Part shown: in pieces, positions 44,950 to 53,307 of the stretch | Numbering within the stretch: the first letter of the stretch is position 1 | Layout: each line of letters starts with the position of its first letter | NCBI GenBank assembly: GCA_024743315.1 | Contig: JANSWU010000001.1 | Coordinates: forward strand, 1 to 64,000 | DNA from: Hyphomonadaceae bacterium | GTDB lineage: Bacteria > Pseudomonadota > Alphaproteobacteria > Caulobacterales > Hyphomonadaceae | Reading direction: 5' to 3' | DNA: 64,000 nt | Notes under the pieces: generated by a model | Seen by the model: only the letters and a program-made list of their open reading frames with translations | The model's database searches: none | Told to the model about the DNA's origin: nothing | Program-made: the position numbers and the translations under genes

Positions 44950-45477
44950 TTAAGGCACCGCGAAAACGTGGGCGATCATGTGCGTGCCTTCAAACACAGC
45001 GCGATCTTCAACATTGATCCCGTCTTCGACAAAGACGAAATCAAAAACCCGGTCTTCATCCACATCCTGATGCAGCATGACCAGGAAACGATCCCCGGTT
45101 TTGGCCGGATGGTCCAAGCGAACCGTGACATCCTCGTTTTCGCCCGCCGCCACATAGGCATAGCCGGACACCATGTCGCCATCAGGTCGACCATCAATGA
45201 CAGGATGCAAAACCAGCCAACCATTCTGTTCGATGATGACTTCAGAAAAAGTCAGCGCAGCTGAGTGCGCGCGAAACGAGGTCACATGGCCGGCGTCAAC
45301 GCGGACTTCAGAGAATGTGCTCGGCGTCTCCGACAAGGTCAGCCCGTCAAGCTGGATCGAATTGGCTTCGCCATTGCCCATGGTGATTTGCGGAGCCGGT
45401 TCCGTCTCCTGCGCATGCGTGGCCAGAGCACATGCACTGAGCGCACCAGCCAGGACCAATCCCAAGACGTGTCTCAT
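44950..45477 (-). CDS. Secreted DUF7282-like protein
   Basis: A 175-residue protein with a signal (MRHVLGLVLAGALSAC, possibly lipidated at Cys16, or cleaved at ATHAQ) and a beta-rich domain with an acidic motif set: GWLVLHPVIDGRPDGDMVSGYAYVAAGENEDVTVRLD then FLVMLHQDVDEDRVFDF. This pattern (LH...DG...G...V.LD...LH.D...FDF) resembles DUF7282. AGGAG lies 9 bases before the ATG. Function is unknown. It converges on the amidohydrolase gene. Confidence 0.7.
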   Translation of the reverse strand: MRHVLGLVLAGALSACALATHAQETEPAPQITMGNGEANSIQLDGLTLSETPSTFSEVRVDAGHVTSFRAHSAALTFSEVIIEQNGWLVLHPVIDGRPDGDMVSGYAYVAAGENEDVTVRLDHPAKTGDRFLVMLHQDVDEDRVFDFVFVEDGINVEDRAVFEGTHMIAHVFAVP

Positions 45478-45505
45478 TTTGTCAGTCTCCTAATCTCAGT
45501 ACTGC

Positions 45506-46336
45506 TCAAGCAATGTAGCCAAGCGCATAAGCTCGCATGGCGGCGCTGACCCGATCTGTCACGTCCAGCTTCTCAAAAATGCGCTTCAAATGCGTGTTGA
45601 CCGTATTGACGGAGACATCGAGTGTCTTCGCCACCTCTTGATTACTCTTGCCGCGCGCGATCATATTTATCGTTTCCAATTCGCGCCCGGATAGTGTGCG
45701 CTCATGGCTTGCTGATTTGTACATCAGGTCGAGCAGCTTGAGATAAGCTGTTTGGGATATGGAATGTAGCACCATCAAATCGAGCTCTTCCAAAGTCCGA
45801 GCTTCTTCCGAGTGAAAACAAAAGTACCCATTTCGGAACAATGGACCGAAAACCGGCACCACGATGCCCGTACCGAGCTGTGCGATCACGGTTTGAAAGT
45901 GTTTCAATTGCGGTGAGCGCGCGCCCAGATGTTGAGAAATTTCTGACCAGTTGAATGGCCGGGTGGAGCGTACAGAGGCATGTAGAAACGGGTCCAAATA
46001 TCCTGGCGTGTCTTCTAATACAGCTTCGAGTTCAGAGCTGAAATCTGTCGTTTTGGAAAAGAATATAATGGGGTCAGCCGCCGCTTCGCTCGGGAAACAG
46101 CGACAGCACGCCCCTGAAATATTCGCTTTTCGACAAATCGAGTCGAGCAAACGCCAAACCTGATCGCCTGTGCGTGCTGCCGCGATTTCAGTTGCGAAAG
46201 AGGCAAAATCATACTCTTCGGTCAGGCCCGAACAATCGGACTTCATGAAGGATCGCTGGCTTCGCCCGTCTTGCAATTCCATGATCGCATCTTCTCCCTG
46301 TTCGCAATTTTGCGCATCCCGGCATGACACGCCCAT
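45506..46336 (-). CDS. LuxR-family transcriptional regulator
   Basis: A 276-residue regulator with a C-terminal LuxR HTH (about 210-270: LSGRELETINMIARGKSNQEVAKTLDVSVNTVNTHLKRIFEKLDVTDRVSAAMRAYALG). The N-terminal 200 residues (GYLDPFLHASVRSTRPFNWSEI, FGPLFRNGYFCF) resemble the alpha-beta autoinducer-binding domain, with the Trp and Asp positions only partly kept, so an acyl-homoserine lactone ligand is uncertain. AGGAG lies 9 bases upstream of the ATG. No luxI gene is visible in the window. Confidence 0.85.
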   Translation of the reverse strand: MGVSCRDAQNCEQGEDAIMELQDGRSQRSFMKSDCSGLTEEYDFASFATEIAAARTGDQVWRLLDSICRKANISGACCRCFPSEAAADPIIFFSKTTDFSSELEAVLEDTPGYLDPFLHASVRSTRPFNWSEISQHLGARSPQLKHFQTVIAQLGTGIVVPVFGPLFRNGYFCFHSEEARTLEELDLMVLHSISQTAYLKLLDLMYKSASHERTLSGRELETINMIARGKSNQEVAKTLDVSVNTVNTHLKRIFEKLDVTDRVSAAMRAYALGYIA

Positions 46337-46425
46337 GCGTTATTGCTCCTGTAACGTGACAGGCTGGAATGGCTCAGACAAGTAATAAGTTGCAACTCCA
46401 CCTGTTCGGGAGAGGCGACGAGGGG

Positions 46426-46635
46426 CTATTGAAGTATGGCGACGGTGCCATCGTCACCTGCCAGCCGGATCTCCGCGAGCGCACGACGCAAGGCGGCTTC
46501 AGCCAGCGCTAAGTATTGCTGCAACTCTTCCGAAGTATCACTAGAAATGGCCGGACTATGAGGCGTGAATTGACGCAAAACGTCGAGGTAATCAGCAATT
46601 ACACTCAGCTCATCACGATCAATTTGGTGCCGCAT
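46426..46635 (-). CDS. Hypothetical small helical protein
   Basis: A 69-residue predicted protein (MRHQIDRDELSVIADYLDVLRQF, then a Leu/Ala-rich helix YLALAEAALRRALAEIRLA). No family is recognised. The start is uncertain: ATG 46635 has a GGACGAG about 8 bases upstream; an upstream in-frame TTG at 46746 would give 106 residues. It could be non-coding. Confidence 0.4.
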   Translation of the reverse strand: MRHQIDRDELSVIADYLDVLRQFTPHSPAISSDTSEELQQYLALAEAALRRALAEIRLAGDDGTVAILQ

Positions 46636-46816
46636 TTTCGTTACTCGTCCGGGTTCATGAAGATTAGAGATGACGATCCCCCATTTCTTGACCGGATTAA
46701 TATAAGCGAGCTTTGCCAATTCTTCTGTCCCACGATTGTAGGACAATTACTCGTCGAATGGGAGAGTTTTCAGCCATCGCCGCGAGGGCAACTTGTTGAG
46801 CGCGTGATCTTGATCA

Positions 46817-46847
46817 CAAAAAAGAGCCGCGTTCTTGCGAACGCGGC
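46817..46847 (-). terminator. Rho-independent terminator after the redoxin gene
   Basis: GCCGCGTTC (46826-46834) pairs with GAACGCGGC (46839-46847) around TTGC; on the minus strand the stem is followed by CTCTTTTTTG. It ends the dsbD-redoxin operon. Confidence 0.88.
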
Positions 46848-46872
46848 CCGCCTTATAAGAATGATTCGTTGA

Positions 46873-47520
46873 TCAGTATTTGACCGAGCAACCGTATGGC
46901 GTGGAGCTCGTTACTTCAGGGGTCTGACCTGCTGCCACGGCCGTCAGCGCCGCCGTGACATAATTCGTCGCGACAGCAATATCATCGACCTTGGCAGATC
47001 TGATTGAATCAATTGCCCCCTGATAAGCAAGACTGCCAGCCCCATCGATGACATACATGTGCGGTGTGGTTTTCGCGGCATAGGCCCGGCCCAAATCCCC
47101 ATCGGGATCGAGGATGGTATAGCTCGGCTCCGAACCGCGCTCTGCATTCTTTGCGATCGCCGCATCGGCTTCGAGATAGCCTTGTTTGCCGGGTGCAGAG
47201 GAAATCACTTGAATCCAGACAATATCGTCGTTCGAAGCGTCGGACTGCATGGTCTGCATATTCAGGACAGGCTCTGCGTAATGCTTCTTCACAAACGGAC
47301 AATCGTGATTGGTCCACTCAAGCACCACAGTCTTACCGTCAAAGTCGCCCAGCGAAATCTCTTCGCCAGTTGTGGTTGGATAATCGACAAAGATCGGTGC
47401 TGCTTCACCGCTGACGGGTGCGGCATTGGCTGAAAACGCGATCATCGAACCGGCGGTCAAAGCGACCGCGGTCGCCATGCCTGCTGCAAGACCAATATTA
47501 CGACGCGTGAATTTAGTCAT
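46873..47520 (-). CDS. Exported redoxin (AhpC/TSA-like, thioredoxin fold)
   Basis: A 215-residue protein with a long signal that starts MTKFTRRNIG (twin-Arg without the full Tat motif, SRRNIGLAAG-like) and is cleaved near ANAAPVSG. The domain has DFDGKTVVLEWTNHDCPFVKKHY with a single peroxidatic-type Cys in NHDCPFV and the cis-Pro strand KTTPHMYVIDGAG. It is probably a periplasmic peroxiredoxin-like or thiol protein reduced by the DsbD-type protein encoded 39 bp upstream. A late Cys in PYGCSVKY may resolve the pair. Confidence 0.85.
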   Translation of the reverse strand: MTKFTRRNIGLAAGMATAVALTAGSMIAFSANAAPVSGEAAPIFVDYPTTTGEEISLGDFDGKTVVLEWTNHDCPFVKKHYAEPVLNMQTMQSDASNDDIVWIQVISSAPGKQGYLEADAAIAKNAERGSEPSYTILDPDGDLGRAYAAKTTPHMYVIDGAGSLAYQGAIDSIRSAKVDDIAVATNYVTAALTAVAAGQTPEVTSSTPYGCSVKY

Positions 47521-47559
47521 GGATTGCTTCCCTGATTGCTTTCAAGTGTTGAACCTACT

Positions 47560-49818
47560 TTAGCTGCTGGCTTCGACAAGTCCTGTGACAAGATCGATAG
47601 ATAACAATTCCGGGAGCACTTGCGGTGTCGTGCTGCCCGCCTCGTACCAAAGATACATCGGCACGCCGGCCCGGTTATGCTTTTGCAATTCCTGCGCGAT
47701 GGTTTTGTCGCCATTGGTGAAATCGGCGACCAGGAAGGCGACATTGCCGGCCTCGAAGGCTTCGACCACGGGCCGGGTCTGCAAAGTCTGCAACTTATTG
47801 GCCTGGCAGGTAACACACCATTCGGCGGTGAAATCGACGAAAATCGCGCGCCCCTCTGCCGTCAGTTCGGCTACGCGTTCCGGCGACCAGGCTTCAGTTT
47901 GATATTTCGCCGCATAGGCTTCGGTCTGCGCGCCTGAGCCGAGAGCGGTCCGGGCTTGTGCGAGCGGCCAGATCAGACCGGCGGCAATCGCCAAAGCTGC
48001 GAGACCCTTCGCAATCTGGCTTGATCCGCTCGCGCCCAAGCGTGCGATGACGATAAAGGCCACGACCAATCCAACCAACCAGGCCAGCGCGATCATGACT
48101 TCACCAAAACTGGTGGCCGAGATCAGTCCAAAGACCGGAATGATGATCGCCAAGCCAATCACCGAGAGCAGGATCGCCTTGGCGCCCTGATTTGCCGATT
48201 TTAGCGCCCAAATCCCGAACGCAATTAGCGCCGCTCCTGCCACCACCATGGCCGCCATGCGATAGCCTGCAAGCGCCCCGAGTACGGAAAGCAGCCAGGC
48301 CGCGGTCAGGAACATCGGGAAGGCAAAAACTTGTTTAAGCGTCTCCATCCAAGCGCCTGGCTTTGGAATGAAACGCTGCAATCCGGGAGAGAAACTCAGG
48401 ATCAGGAAGGGCAGTGCCATGCCGAGCCCCATTGTAAGCAGCACCAGCATGACGTTCATCGCTGGCTGGCTCATCACCGCGCCCAGCGCAGCACCGAGAA
48501 ATGGACCGGTACAGGGTGCGCCGACCACGGCTGCCAGTACGCCGGTAAAGAAGGCCCCAGCGCTGCCCTGTTTCGCTGCCAGTCCAGAACCGACGCTCTG
48601 TACCGAGGTGCCCAATTCAAACAAGCCGAGCAGCCAAAGGCCAATCAGGAAGACAACCAGAATGAGCGCCGTCACCAGAATCGGATTCTGCAACCAGAAG
48701 CCCCAGATCGCGACCCCGGTCGCCGCCCGCACGCTCAAAATCGCTACCGCCAACACCGCAAAACTGACCAGCACCCCTGCAGCATACCATAAGCCGTGCG
48801 CGCGAGCCTCTTTTGCTCGTCCGTTGGCAGTGGCAGAGACCAGGCCCATGGCTTTGATCGATAAGACTGGCAAGACACACGGCATCAGGTTGAGGATCAG
48901 CCCCCCAACCAGCGCAAACCCCATGAGCAGCAGTAAGTTACCGCCGCCCGGCACAGCCAAGCCGCCGCTGGAAGCGCCAGAGGTTCCGGCCAATACGGCG
49001 CCTTGGGACGCGGATATTTCAACCGTCGTGTCGCCAACGGTCACGATTCCGGCCAATGGATCGGGCAGCGCCTCATCCGACCCCGCTGGGGTCAGCTCAA
49101 GCTGCAAGCCGTTTGGACCAAATGAGACGACTTGATCTGCAGCATGGGTAATCTCATGGCCATAAGGGAAGTAACGGGCATTGCCGCGCAATCCTTCCAA
49201 CTGACCTCCAGACAGCGACAGCACCCAAGCATCGCCTCGTGCCGCGATGGTCGCGTCGCCGTCATGCATAGGGGGCACGTTCATGAGCGCCGCTTGGATC
49301 AGCTGCGCGCTCCGTTCATCTGGAAGCTGTGCCGCCCCGATGGAGAGCATGAGCCGGATGTCCACGCTTTCCGGAATGCAAATGTCCTCGCAGATCAAAT
49401 AATCAGCGACGCCTTCAAACAGAAGCGGGCCCTCTGCGTCGTCCGGCAAAGTGACGGGGAAAGGCAGAACGACGCGGTCCGAATAGCCATAATCCATGAT
49501 CTGGCCTGGTACGACCGGCAACAATTCCGGCACGGGCCACTTGAACGCTCCGATATTCTCGGGCGGCAATCCGCTGGTTTCGCTCCAGGTGATTTCCGGC
49601 GGAATCCCAGCATCGCCGGGATTGATCCAATAGATGTGCCAATTCGGATCGATCTCGAAGGACAGCCCGAACCAAACGGTTTCGCCCGGCACCGCCAGTG
49701 CCCGCTCACTGATCAGCTCAACACGCGCGTGTCCGCCATCAACGGGCTGCGCGACCGCTGGTGCGGCGCCCATCGTGATAGCAAGGAGAATAAGCGCAAT
49801 TCTGCGGAACATACTCAT
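47560..49818 (-). CDS. DsbD/ScsB-type transmembrane disulfide reductase
   Basis: A 752-residue protein: signal peptide, N-terminal periplasmic DsbD-alpha-like domain (DYLICEDICIPE with a Cys pair), a membrane core of about 8-9 helices with the two redox Cys motifs NLMPCVLPVLSIKAMG and GAPCTGPFLGAALG, and a C-terminal thioredoxin-like domain with EWCVTCQANK (about 667-670). It passes electrons from cytoplasmic thioredoxin to periplasmic partners. AGGA lies 7 bases before the ATG. Operon with the exported redoxin suggests that protein as client. Confidence 0.92.
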   Translation of the reverse strand: MSMFRRIALILLAITMGAAPAVAQPVDGGHARVELISERALAVPGETVWFGLSFEIDPNWHIYWINPGDAGIPPEITWSETSGLPPENIGAFKWPVPELLPVVPGQIMDYGYSDRVVLPFPVTLPDDAEGPLLFEGVADYLICEDICIPESVDIRLMLSIGAAQLPDERSAQLIQAALMNVPPMHDGDATIAARGDAWVLSLSGGQLEGLRGNARYFPYGHEITHAADQVVSFGPNGLQLELTPAGSDEALPDPLAGIVTVGDTTVEISASQGAVLAGTSGASSGGLAVPGGGNLLLLMGFALVGGLILNLMPCVLPVLSIKAMGLVSATANGRAKEARAHGLWYAAGVLVSFAVLAVAILSVRAATGVAIWGFWLQNPILVTALILVVFLIGLWLLGLFELGTSVQSVGSGLAAKQGSAGAFFTGVLAAVVGAPCTGPFLGAALGAVMSQPAMNVMLVLLTMGLGMALPFLILSFSPGLQRFIPKPGAWMETLKQVFAFPMFLTAAWLLSVLGALAGYRMAAMVVAGAALIAFGIWALKSANQGAKAILLSVIGLAIIIPVFGLISATSFGEVMIALAWLVGLVVAFIVIARLGASGSSQIAKGLAALAIAAGLIWPLAQARTALGSGAQTEAYAAKYQTEAWSPERVAELTAEGRAIFVDFTAEWCVTCQANKLQTLQTRPVVEAFEAGNVAFLVADFTNGDKTIAQELQKHNRAGVPMYLWYEAGSTTPQVLPELLSIDLVTGLVEASS

Positions 49819-49912
49819 TCGGGTGTCCTGATTTCGACTTGCCCGCTGAATATAGGAGCTTCTCGTGCAGGGAAAGGACCTCGCGAGGATGTGACCTCAC
49901 CAAATTGACGCA

Positions 49913-49944
49913 CAAAAAAGGGCGGCACCTTACGGGCCGCCCTT
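49913..49944 (-). terminator. Rho-independent terminator after sapC
   Basis: AAGGGCGGC (49918-49926) pairs with GCCGCCCTT (49936-49944) around a 9-base loop, with a T-run on the minus strand. It separates sapC from dsbD. Confidence 0.88.
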
Positions 49945-49963
49945 AATGAATAGGATTGCAGAC

Positions 49964-50818
49964 TTAGCTGAAAGAAGGTGTCTGCGGGGTTGGCGGGGTC
50001 GATGGCGCCGCAGGCGCCGCTGGGGCGACCGGGGCTGCCCCTGCAGGCTGCTGGCTGCGGATCGCGCGCTGAATGACGCGTTGCCAATTCAGCAGAGAGA
50101 TCATGTGCGCGTAAATCGCGCCGAGCGCGCCTGCCGTCCGCAATTCATTGAATTGCGCTTCAGACAGATCGTTCAGCTTGTTCTCATCGACCGCCCAATA
50201 ATCAGCAATCTTCTGCTGCTCGCCTTGCGGATTGCCTTGCGGGTCACGCGGTTGGAACGCCACAGACTTTTGATCAAACAAGCCCATACGCTTAATGATC
50301 GCGGTGAATTCACTGGTCGAACGACGTTGGCGTTCGAATTCCTTACAGAACTCGATGGCATTTTGTGTGAATGCGCTCGGCTCGCCGTTTTCGAATAATG
50401 GCACGTCTGGCTGATTGGTCACCATCGGTGCATCGCGGTCGATGCAGAGCAACAGGCGATCACCCTGATTGTCGTTTGCGAAAACGAATGGGTAGCGACG
50501 GACGAAAGCCGGGACATAGAAATCAGGCTCTGTCTGACCGTCTTCGCGCACAAATAGGTTCTCGCCTTGGCGAACACCCATGACCGCCACTGGAGTGAAC
50601 TCTTCGCCAACGAAGATAATGGGATATGCAGCAGCGGCCATACCGAACTCGGTCACCGTGACAGGCACAGCGTGCGCTGTCCGCAGGAAACCGAAGGGCT
50701 GCTCGATCTGTTTGACGCCTAAACCTGCATGTTGCTCAGGATTAAGTGGTTGAGGGTTCTTGTAGAACAGGACGTTTCCGGTCAGTTCTGCTTGTTGTGT
50801 AGTCGGTGTATTTTCCAC
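49964..50818 (-). CDS. SapC family protein
   Basis: A 284-residue SapC-family protein: LNPEQHAGLGVKQIEQPFGFLRTAHAVPVTVTEFGMAAAAYPIIF, then RRYPFVFANDNQGDRLLLCIDRDAP, and a Pro/Ala-rich tail (PAGAAPVAPAAPAAPSTPP). SapC was linked to S-layer secretion in Campylobacter, but its role in Alphaproteobacteria is unknown. The GTG at 50818 is preferred: GGAG lies 6 bases upstream; an in-frame TTG 57 bases further upstream lacks a ribosome site. Confidence 0.87.
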   Translation of the reverse strand: MENTPTTQQAELTGNVLFYKNPQPLNPEQHAGLGVKQIEQPFGFLRTAHAVPVTVTEFGMAAAAYPIIFVGEEFTPVAVMGVRQGENLFVREDGQTEPDFYVPAFVRRYPFVFANDNQGDRLLLCIDRDAPMVTNQPDVPLFENGEPSAFTQNAIEFCKEFERQRRSTSEFTAIIKRMGLFDQKSVAFQPRDPQGNPQGEQQKIADYWAVDENKLNDLSEAQFNELRTAGALGAIYAHMISLLNWQRVIQRAIRSQQPAGAAPVAPAAPAAPSTPPTPQTPSFS

Positions 50819-50950
50819 AGGCCACTCCGCTTGATAAGACTGGCGGGGTGTAACGGATATGATGCCCGTCGACAACAGGGAGTCAGGCTAGGAATGCAGC
50901 TGTTGCAGATGTTTCATGATGCAGATGACAGGATTCCGCTGCATTCGGCG

Positions 50951-52699
50951 ATGGAATTCACCTTCAAACTGATCATTTCACTCGTTTTGATGGCGCTGGT
51001 TGTTCCGCTTACGGCGTGCAGCCAGTCCGAAGAAGGGTCACGTTCGGCGCGCCGCGCAATCGCACAATCACAAGCCATCGCCGCTGACTTTTTACGCACA
51101 GAGCTTGCGCTTTCGCCGGAGACCGCAAGTCGGTTGGGTTTAGAGCAAGCGCTCGGTCGCTCGACTGCCTTCGCGCTCGATAACCACTCTCAAGCTGGAT
51201 TTGAACGGCGCCGTCTGGTCCGCATCGAATTGCTGCAACGCCTCCGTCAGAGACCGCGATTGCCAGACGATCATCCGCTCACCCGCGATCTTTTAATTGC
51301 CGAGATTGCGCTGACTGACCTGATCGCGCTTGAACAGTTTGGCTATGGCCGTTTCAATTATGCCGCGCAATATCCTTATGCGATTGATCCCTATTCGGGC
51401 ATCTGGATCGAAGGACCGAATTTGCTGGCCTATCGCCAATCGATCAACACGCCCGAACAAGCGGCAGCCTATATCACCCGACTGAAAAGTTTGAGCGAAG
51501 CGCTCCAGGATACGCGCCGCCGCCTGATCGCAGACCAAGCGGCCGGGATCTATTTGCCGCTGGATCTTGCCGAAGAAACGGAGCGGCGGGTGGCGAGATT
51601 GGCGGACCAAACTCCGAATGCCCTGGCGCTATTATCCCTGACTTTTCAGGCGCTGACCCTCGATGTGCCCGACCTGGATCCTGATCAGCGTGAGCAAATG
51701 ATTGATCTGGTCGAGACCGAAATCGATGGAAAACTAAGACCCGCCTATGTCAGCCTGATCGAAACCTTGTCCGAAACCTCTGACGATTTTCCGGACCAGG
51801 CCGGGATTTGGGCGCTTCCAAATGGCGCTGCGCTGTATGCGACGCTGTTAGAATTCGCAACCGGGACAAAACTCAACGCGGAGCGCCTCCACACTCGGCA
51901 TATCGATGATGTGGCGCGGCTTCGGACCGATTTGGACAGCCTGTTCGTGATCGAGCCTAATCCCGAGACGGGAGAAATCGCCGTTACTGAGCCACTGCCG
52001 GATCGGCTATCGGCGCGCTTGAATTGGGCAATCACGGCATTTGGCACGGCAGCTGGTGCGCCACAGGAAGCATCGCCATCCGACCTGGACTTGCCGGAAC
52101 CAATTTCGGAATTCGCTCCCAAATCCACCTGGCAACGCATCGCCGCCGCCACACCATTTGAGGAACAGGCGGTGCAAACCCGGCGCTATGTAGACCTCTT
52201 GGCGACCGATCCCATCGCGACCTGGGTGCGCGAGGCGGACCTGCCGCATTATCGCATCCTAATCGATTATGCGGCAATCCGGGAGGGTTGGCGGCTCTAT
52301 GTCTGGTCTCGGCGCGCGCCGGCTGAAAACCGCTTGGCGCAAATTGCTGGGTTAAGGATTGAACTCATTCAGCACAGCTTGGCCGCGGCCGATACGGGCC
52401 TGCATGTCGAACGCTGGAGTTTGCCAGAAGCGACCGAATATATCGCGTTGAACACAGGACTGGCGGAACCTCTTGCGCGTCAATTGGCGCTAACCGTCAT
52501 GGCAAGACCAGGCTACAACGCTGCGATCGCTTCGTCATTTCACACGATTGAAGCCTTATCGACTCGCGCCCGGGCAGTTCTGGGAGACCGCTACTCAGAG
52601 GCCGACTTTCAGCGCGCTTTGATCGAGGCTGGCCCGCGCCCCTTGCCGCTGATCGAGCAGGATATTGAGGCGTGGTATGGTGCACGCCTCGGCAATTAG
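50951..52699 (+). CDS. DUF885-family lipoprotein lacking the zinc motif
   Basis: A 582-residue lipoprotein (MEFTFKLIISLVLMALVVPLTAC, lipidated Cys23) of the DUF885 family by overall pattern: ADFLRTELALSPETASRLGL, FNYAAQYPYAIDPYSG, and the C-terminal EGWRLYVW ... DTGLHVERWSLPEATEYI ... ARPGYNAAIASSFHTIEALSTRARAVLGDRYSEADF ... GPRPLPLIEQDIEAW. The HExxxGHHLQ zinc motif expected between about residues 390 and 430 is not there, so it is probably not an active peptidase. ATG 50951 begins the lipoprotein signal; starts further upstream are possible. Confidence 0.75.
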   Translation: MEFTFKLIISLVLMALVVPLTACSQSEEGSRSARRAIAQSQAIAADFLRTELALSPETASRLGLEQALGRSTAFALDNHSQAGFERRRLVRIELLQRLRQRPRLPDDHPLTRDLLIAEIALTDLIALEQFGYGRFNYAAQYPYAIDPYSGIWIEGPNLLAYRQSINTPEQAAAYITRLKSLSEALQDTRRRLIADQAAGIYLPLDLAEETERRVARLADQTPNALALLSLTFQALTLDVPDLDPDQREQMIDLVETEIDGKLRPAYVSLIETLSETSDDFPDQAGIWALPNGAALYATLLEFATGTKLNAERLHTRHIDDVARLRTDLDSLFVIEPNPETGEIAVTEPLPDRLSARLNWAITAFGTAAGAPQEASPSDLDLPEPISEFAPKSTWQRIAAATPFEEQAVQTRRYVDLLATDPIATWVREADLPHYRILIDYAAIREGWRLYVWSRRAPAENRLAQIAGLRIELIQHSLAAADTGLHVERWSLPEATEYIALNTGLAEPLARQLALTVMARPGYNAAIASSFHTIEALSTRARAVLGDRYSEADFQRALIEAGPRPLPLIEQDIEAWYGARLGN

Positions 52700-53031
52700 G
52701 CCGCGAGCGCAATCTCTGGCTGTTTGTGTTCAAGAACCGGGTTCAGCCCCGCCTCAAGATCAGTGAGCGCCGCAAGCCGATCTGCAGGATCTGTTTCGCG
52801 CATAATGAAGACCGTGCGCGCGCCATATCGTTCCGCATCGGCCCAAGCCCAGATCGGTTGCACATCATGGAGCCGGCCGCGCAGCGTCGTCAGTCGCACC
52901 ACCCGCCAGCCAAACGGTCCCTGCGCCGCAAACAGGGCGACCCCTGCCTCCCGCGCCCAAGGCGCTGACGGCGCCATACGTACAAATGAATAGGCTTTTC
53001 CGGACCGGCCACGAAACTTGACTTCACGCAT
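52696..53031 (-). CDS. Conserved hypothetical protein with a LexA-like site at its start
   Basis: A 111-residue protein, Trp- and Arg-rich: FRGRSGKAYSFVRMAPSAPWAREAGVALFAAQGPFGWRVVRLTTLRGRLHDVQPIWAWADAERYGARTVFIMRETD. I do not recognise the family. No signal or membrane segment. AAGGAG lies 9 bases before the ATG. That ribosome site is embedded in GAACACAAGGAGAAC, an exact GAAC-N7-GAAC (alphaproteobacterial LexA-type) match. Its stop overlaps the convergent DUF885 gene by 4 bases. Confidence 0.7.
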   Translation of the reverse strand: MREVKFRGRSGKAYSFVRMAPSAPWAREAGVALFAAQGPFGWRVVRLTTLRGRLHDVQPIWAWADAERYGARTVFIMRETDPADRLAALTDLEAGLNPVLEHKQPEIALAA

Positions 53032-53037
53032 CGACTT

Positions 53038-53052
53038 GTTCTCCTTGTGTTC
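53038..53052. promoter_or_regulatory. LexA-type box (GTTC-N7-GTTC)
   Basis: GTTCTCCTTGTGTTC on the plus strand matches the alphaproteobacterial SOS box GTTC-N7-GTTC exactly. It lies 7-21 bp before the start codon of the 111-residue gene and overlaps its ribosome site, which lowers its information as independent evidence. A partly matching second box, GAAC-N7-GAAT on the minus strand, lies a little further upstream. Confidence 0.4.
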
Positions 53053-53276
53053 CGTTCCTTATATTCTACTTTTGTTCTCATGCAAGAATTTTTTAGTTAA
53101 CAAAACCTTACCGCGCATGGGATCCGCGACCCGGAAAAATCTGCGAGGCTCTCTTGCGCTGTGGATAATTCTGGCATATTGGCCTTTTGCTCACCCGCAG
53201 CATAAGGGTGAGGCGTGAGGCGTTTCTCGCAATTTTAGGGACAGACCTTGAACCTGCGCCGCTTCACACCCAGATA

Positions 53277-53293
53277 ATGCTCAAGTTGAGCAT
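53277..53293. promoter_or_regulatory. Palindromic operator upstream of nadA
   Basis: ATGCTCAAGTTGAGCAT has perfect 8-bp arms around one base, 14 bp before the nadA ATG and flanked by TA/AA. A symmetrical site here suggests repression of the NAD operon by an NAD-pathway regulator such as NadQ or NrtR. The regulator is inferred; neither gene is in the window. Confidence 0.7.
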
Positions 53294-53307
53294 AACAGGA
53301 GGCTGAG

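Noticed and set aside
46804-46817. GTGATC-N2-GATCAC palindrome considered as a CRP-like operator
   Set aside because: It abuts the redoxin terminator and the nearest possible target is a doubtful small gene; no promoter was seen.
53097-53111. TTAA-N7-TTAC resembling a CtrA site upstream of nadA
   Set aside because: One mismatch in the half-site and a position about 200 bp from nadA; the A/T-rich context makes a chance match likely.
53160-53168. Perfect DnaA box TGTGGATAA upstream of nadA, considered as origin or DnaA-controlled promoter
   Set aside because: Only one box, with no cluster, no A/T-rich unwinding element and no origin-linked genes nearby; a single 9-mer is expected by chance.
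53018-53218. 66-residue plus-strand frame between the 111-residue gene and nadA
   Set aside because: Starts at a TTG inside the opposite-strand gene with no ribosome site; the region is better explained as control DNA.
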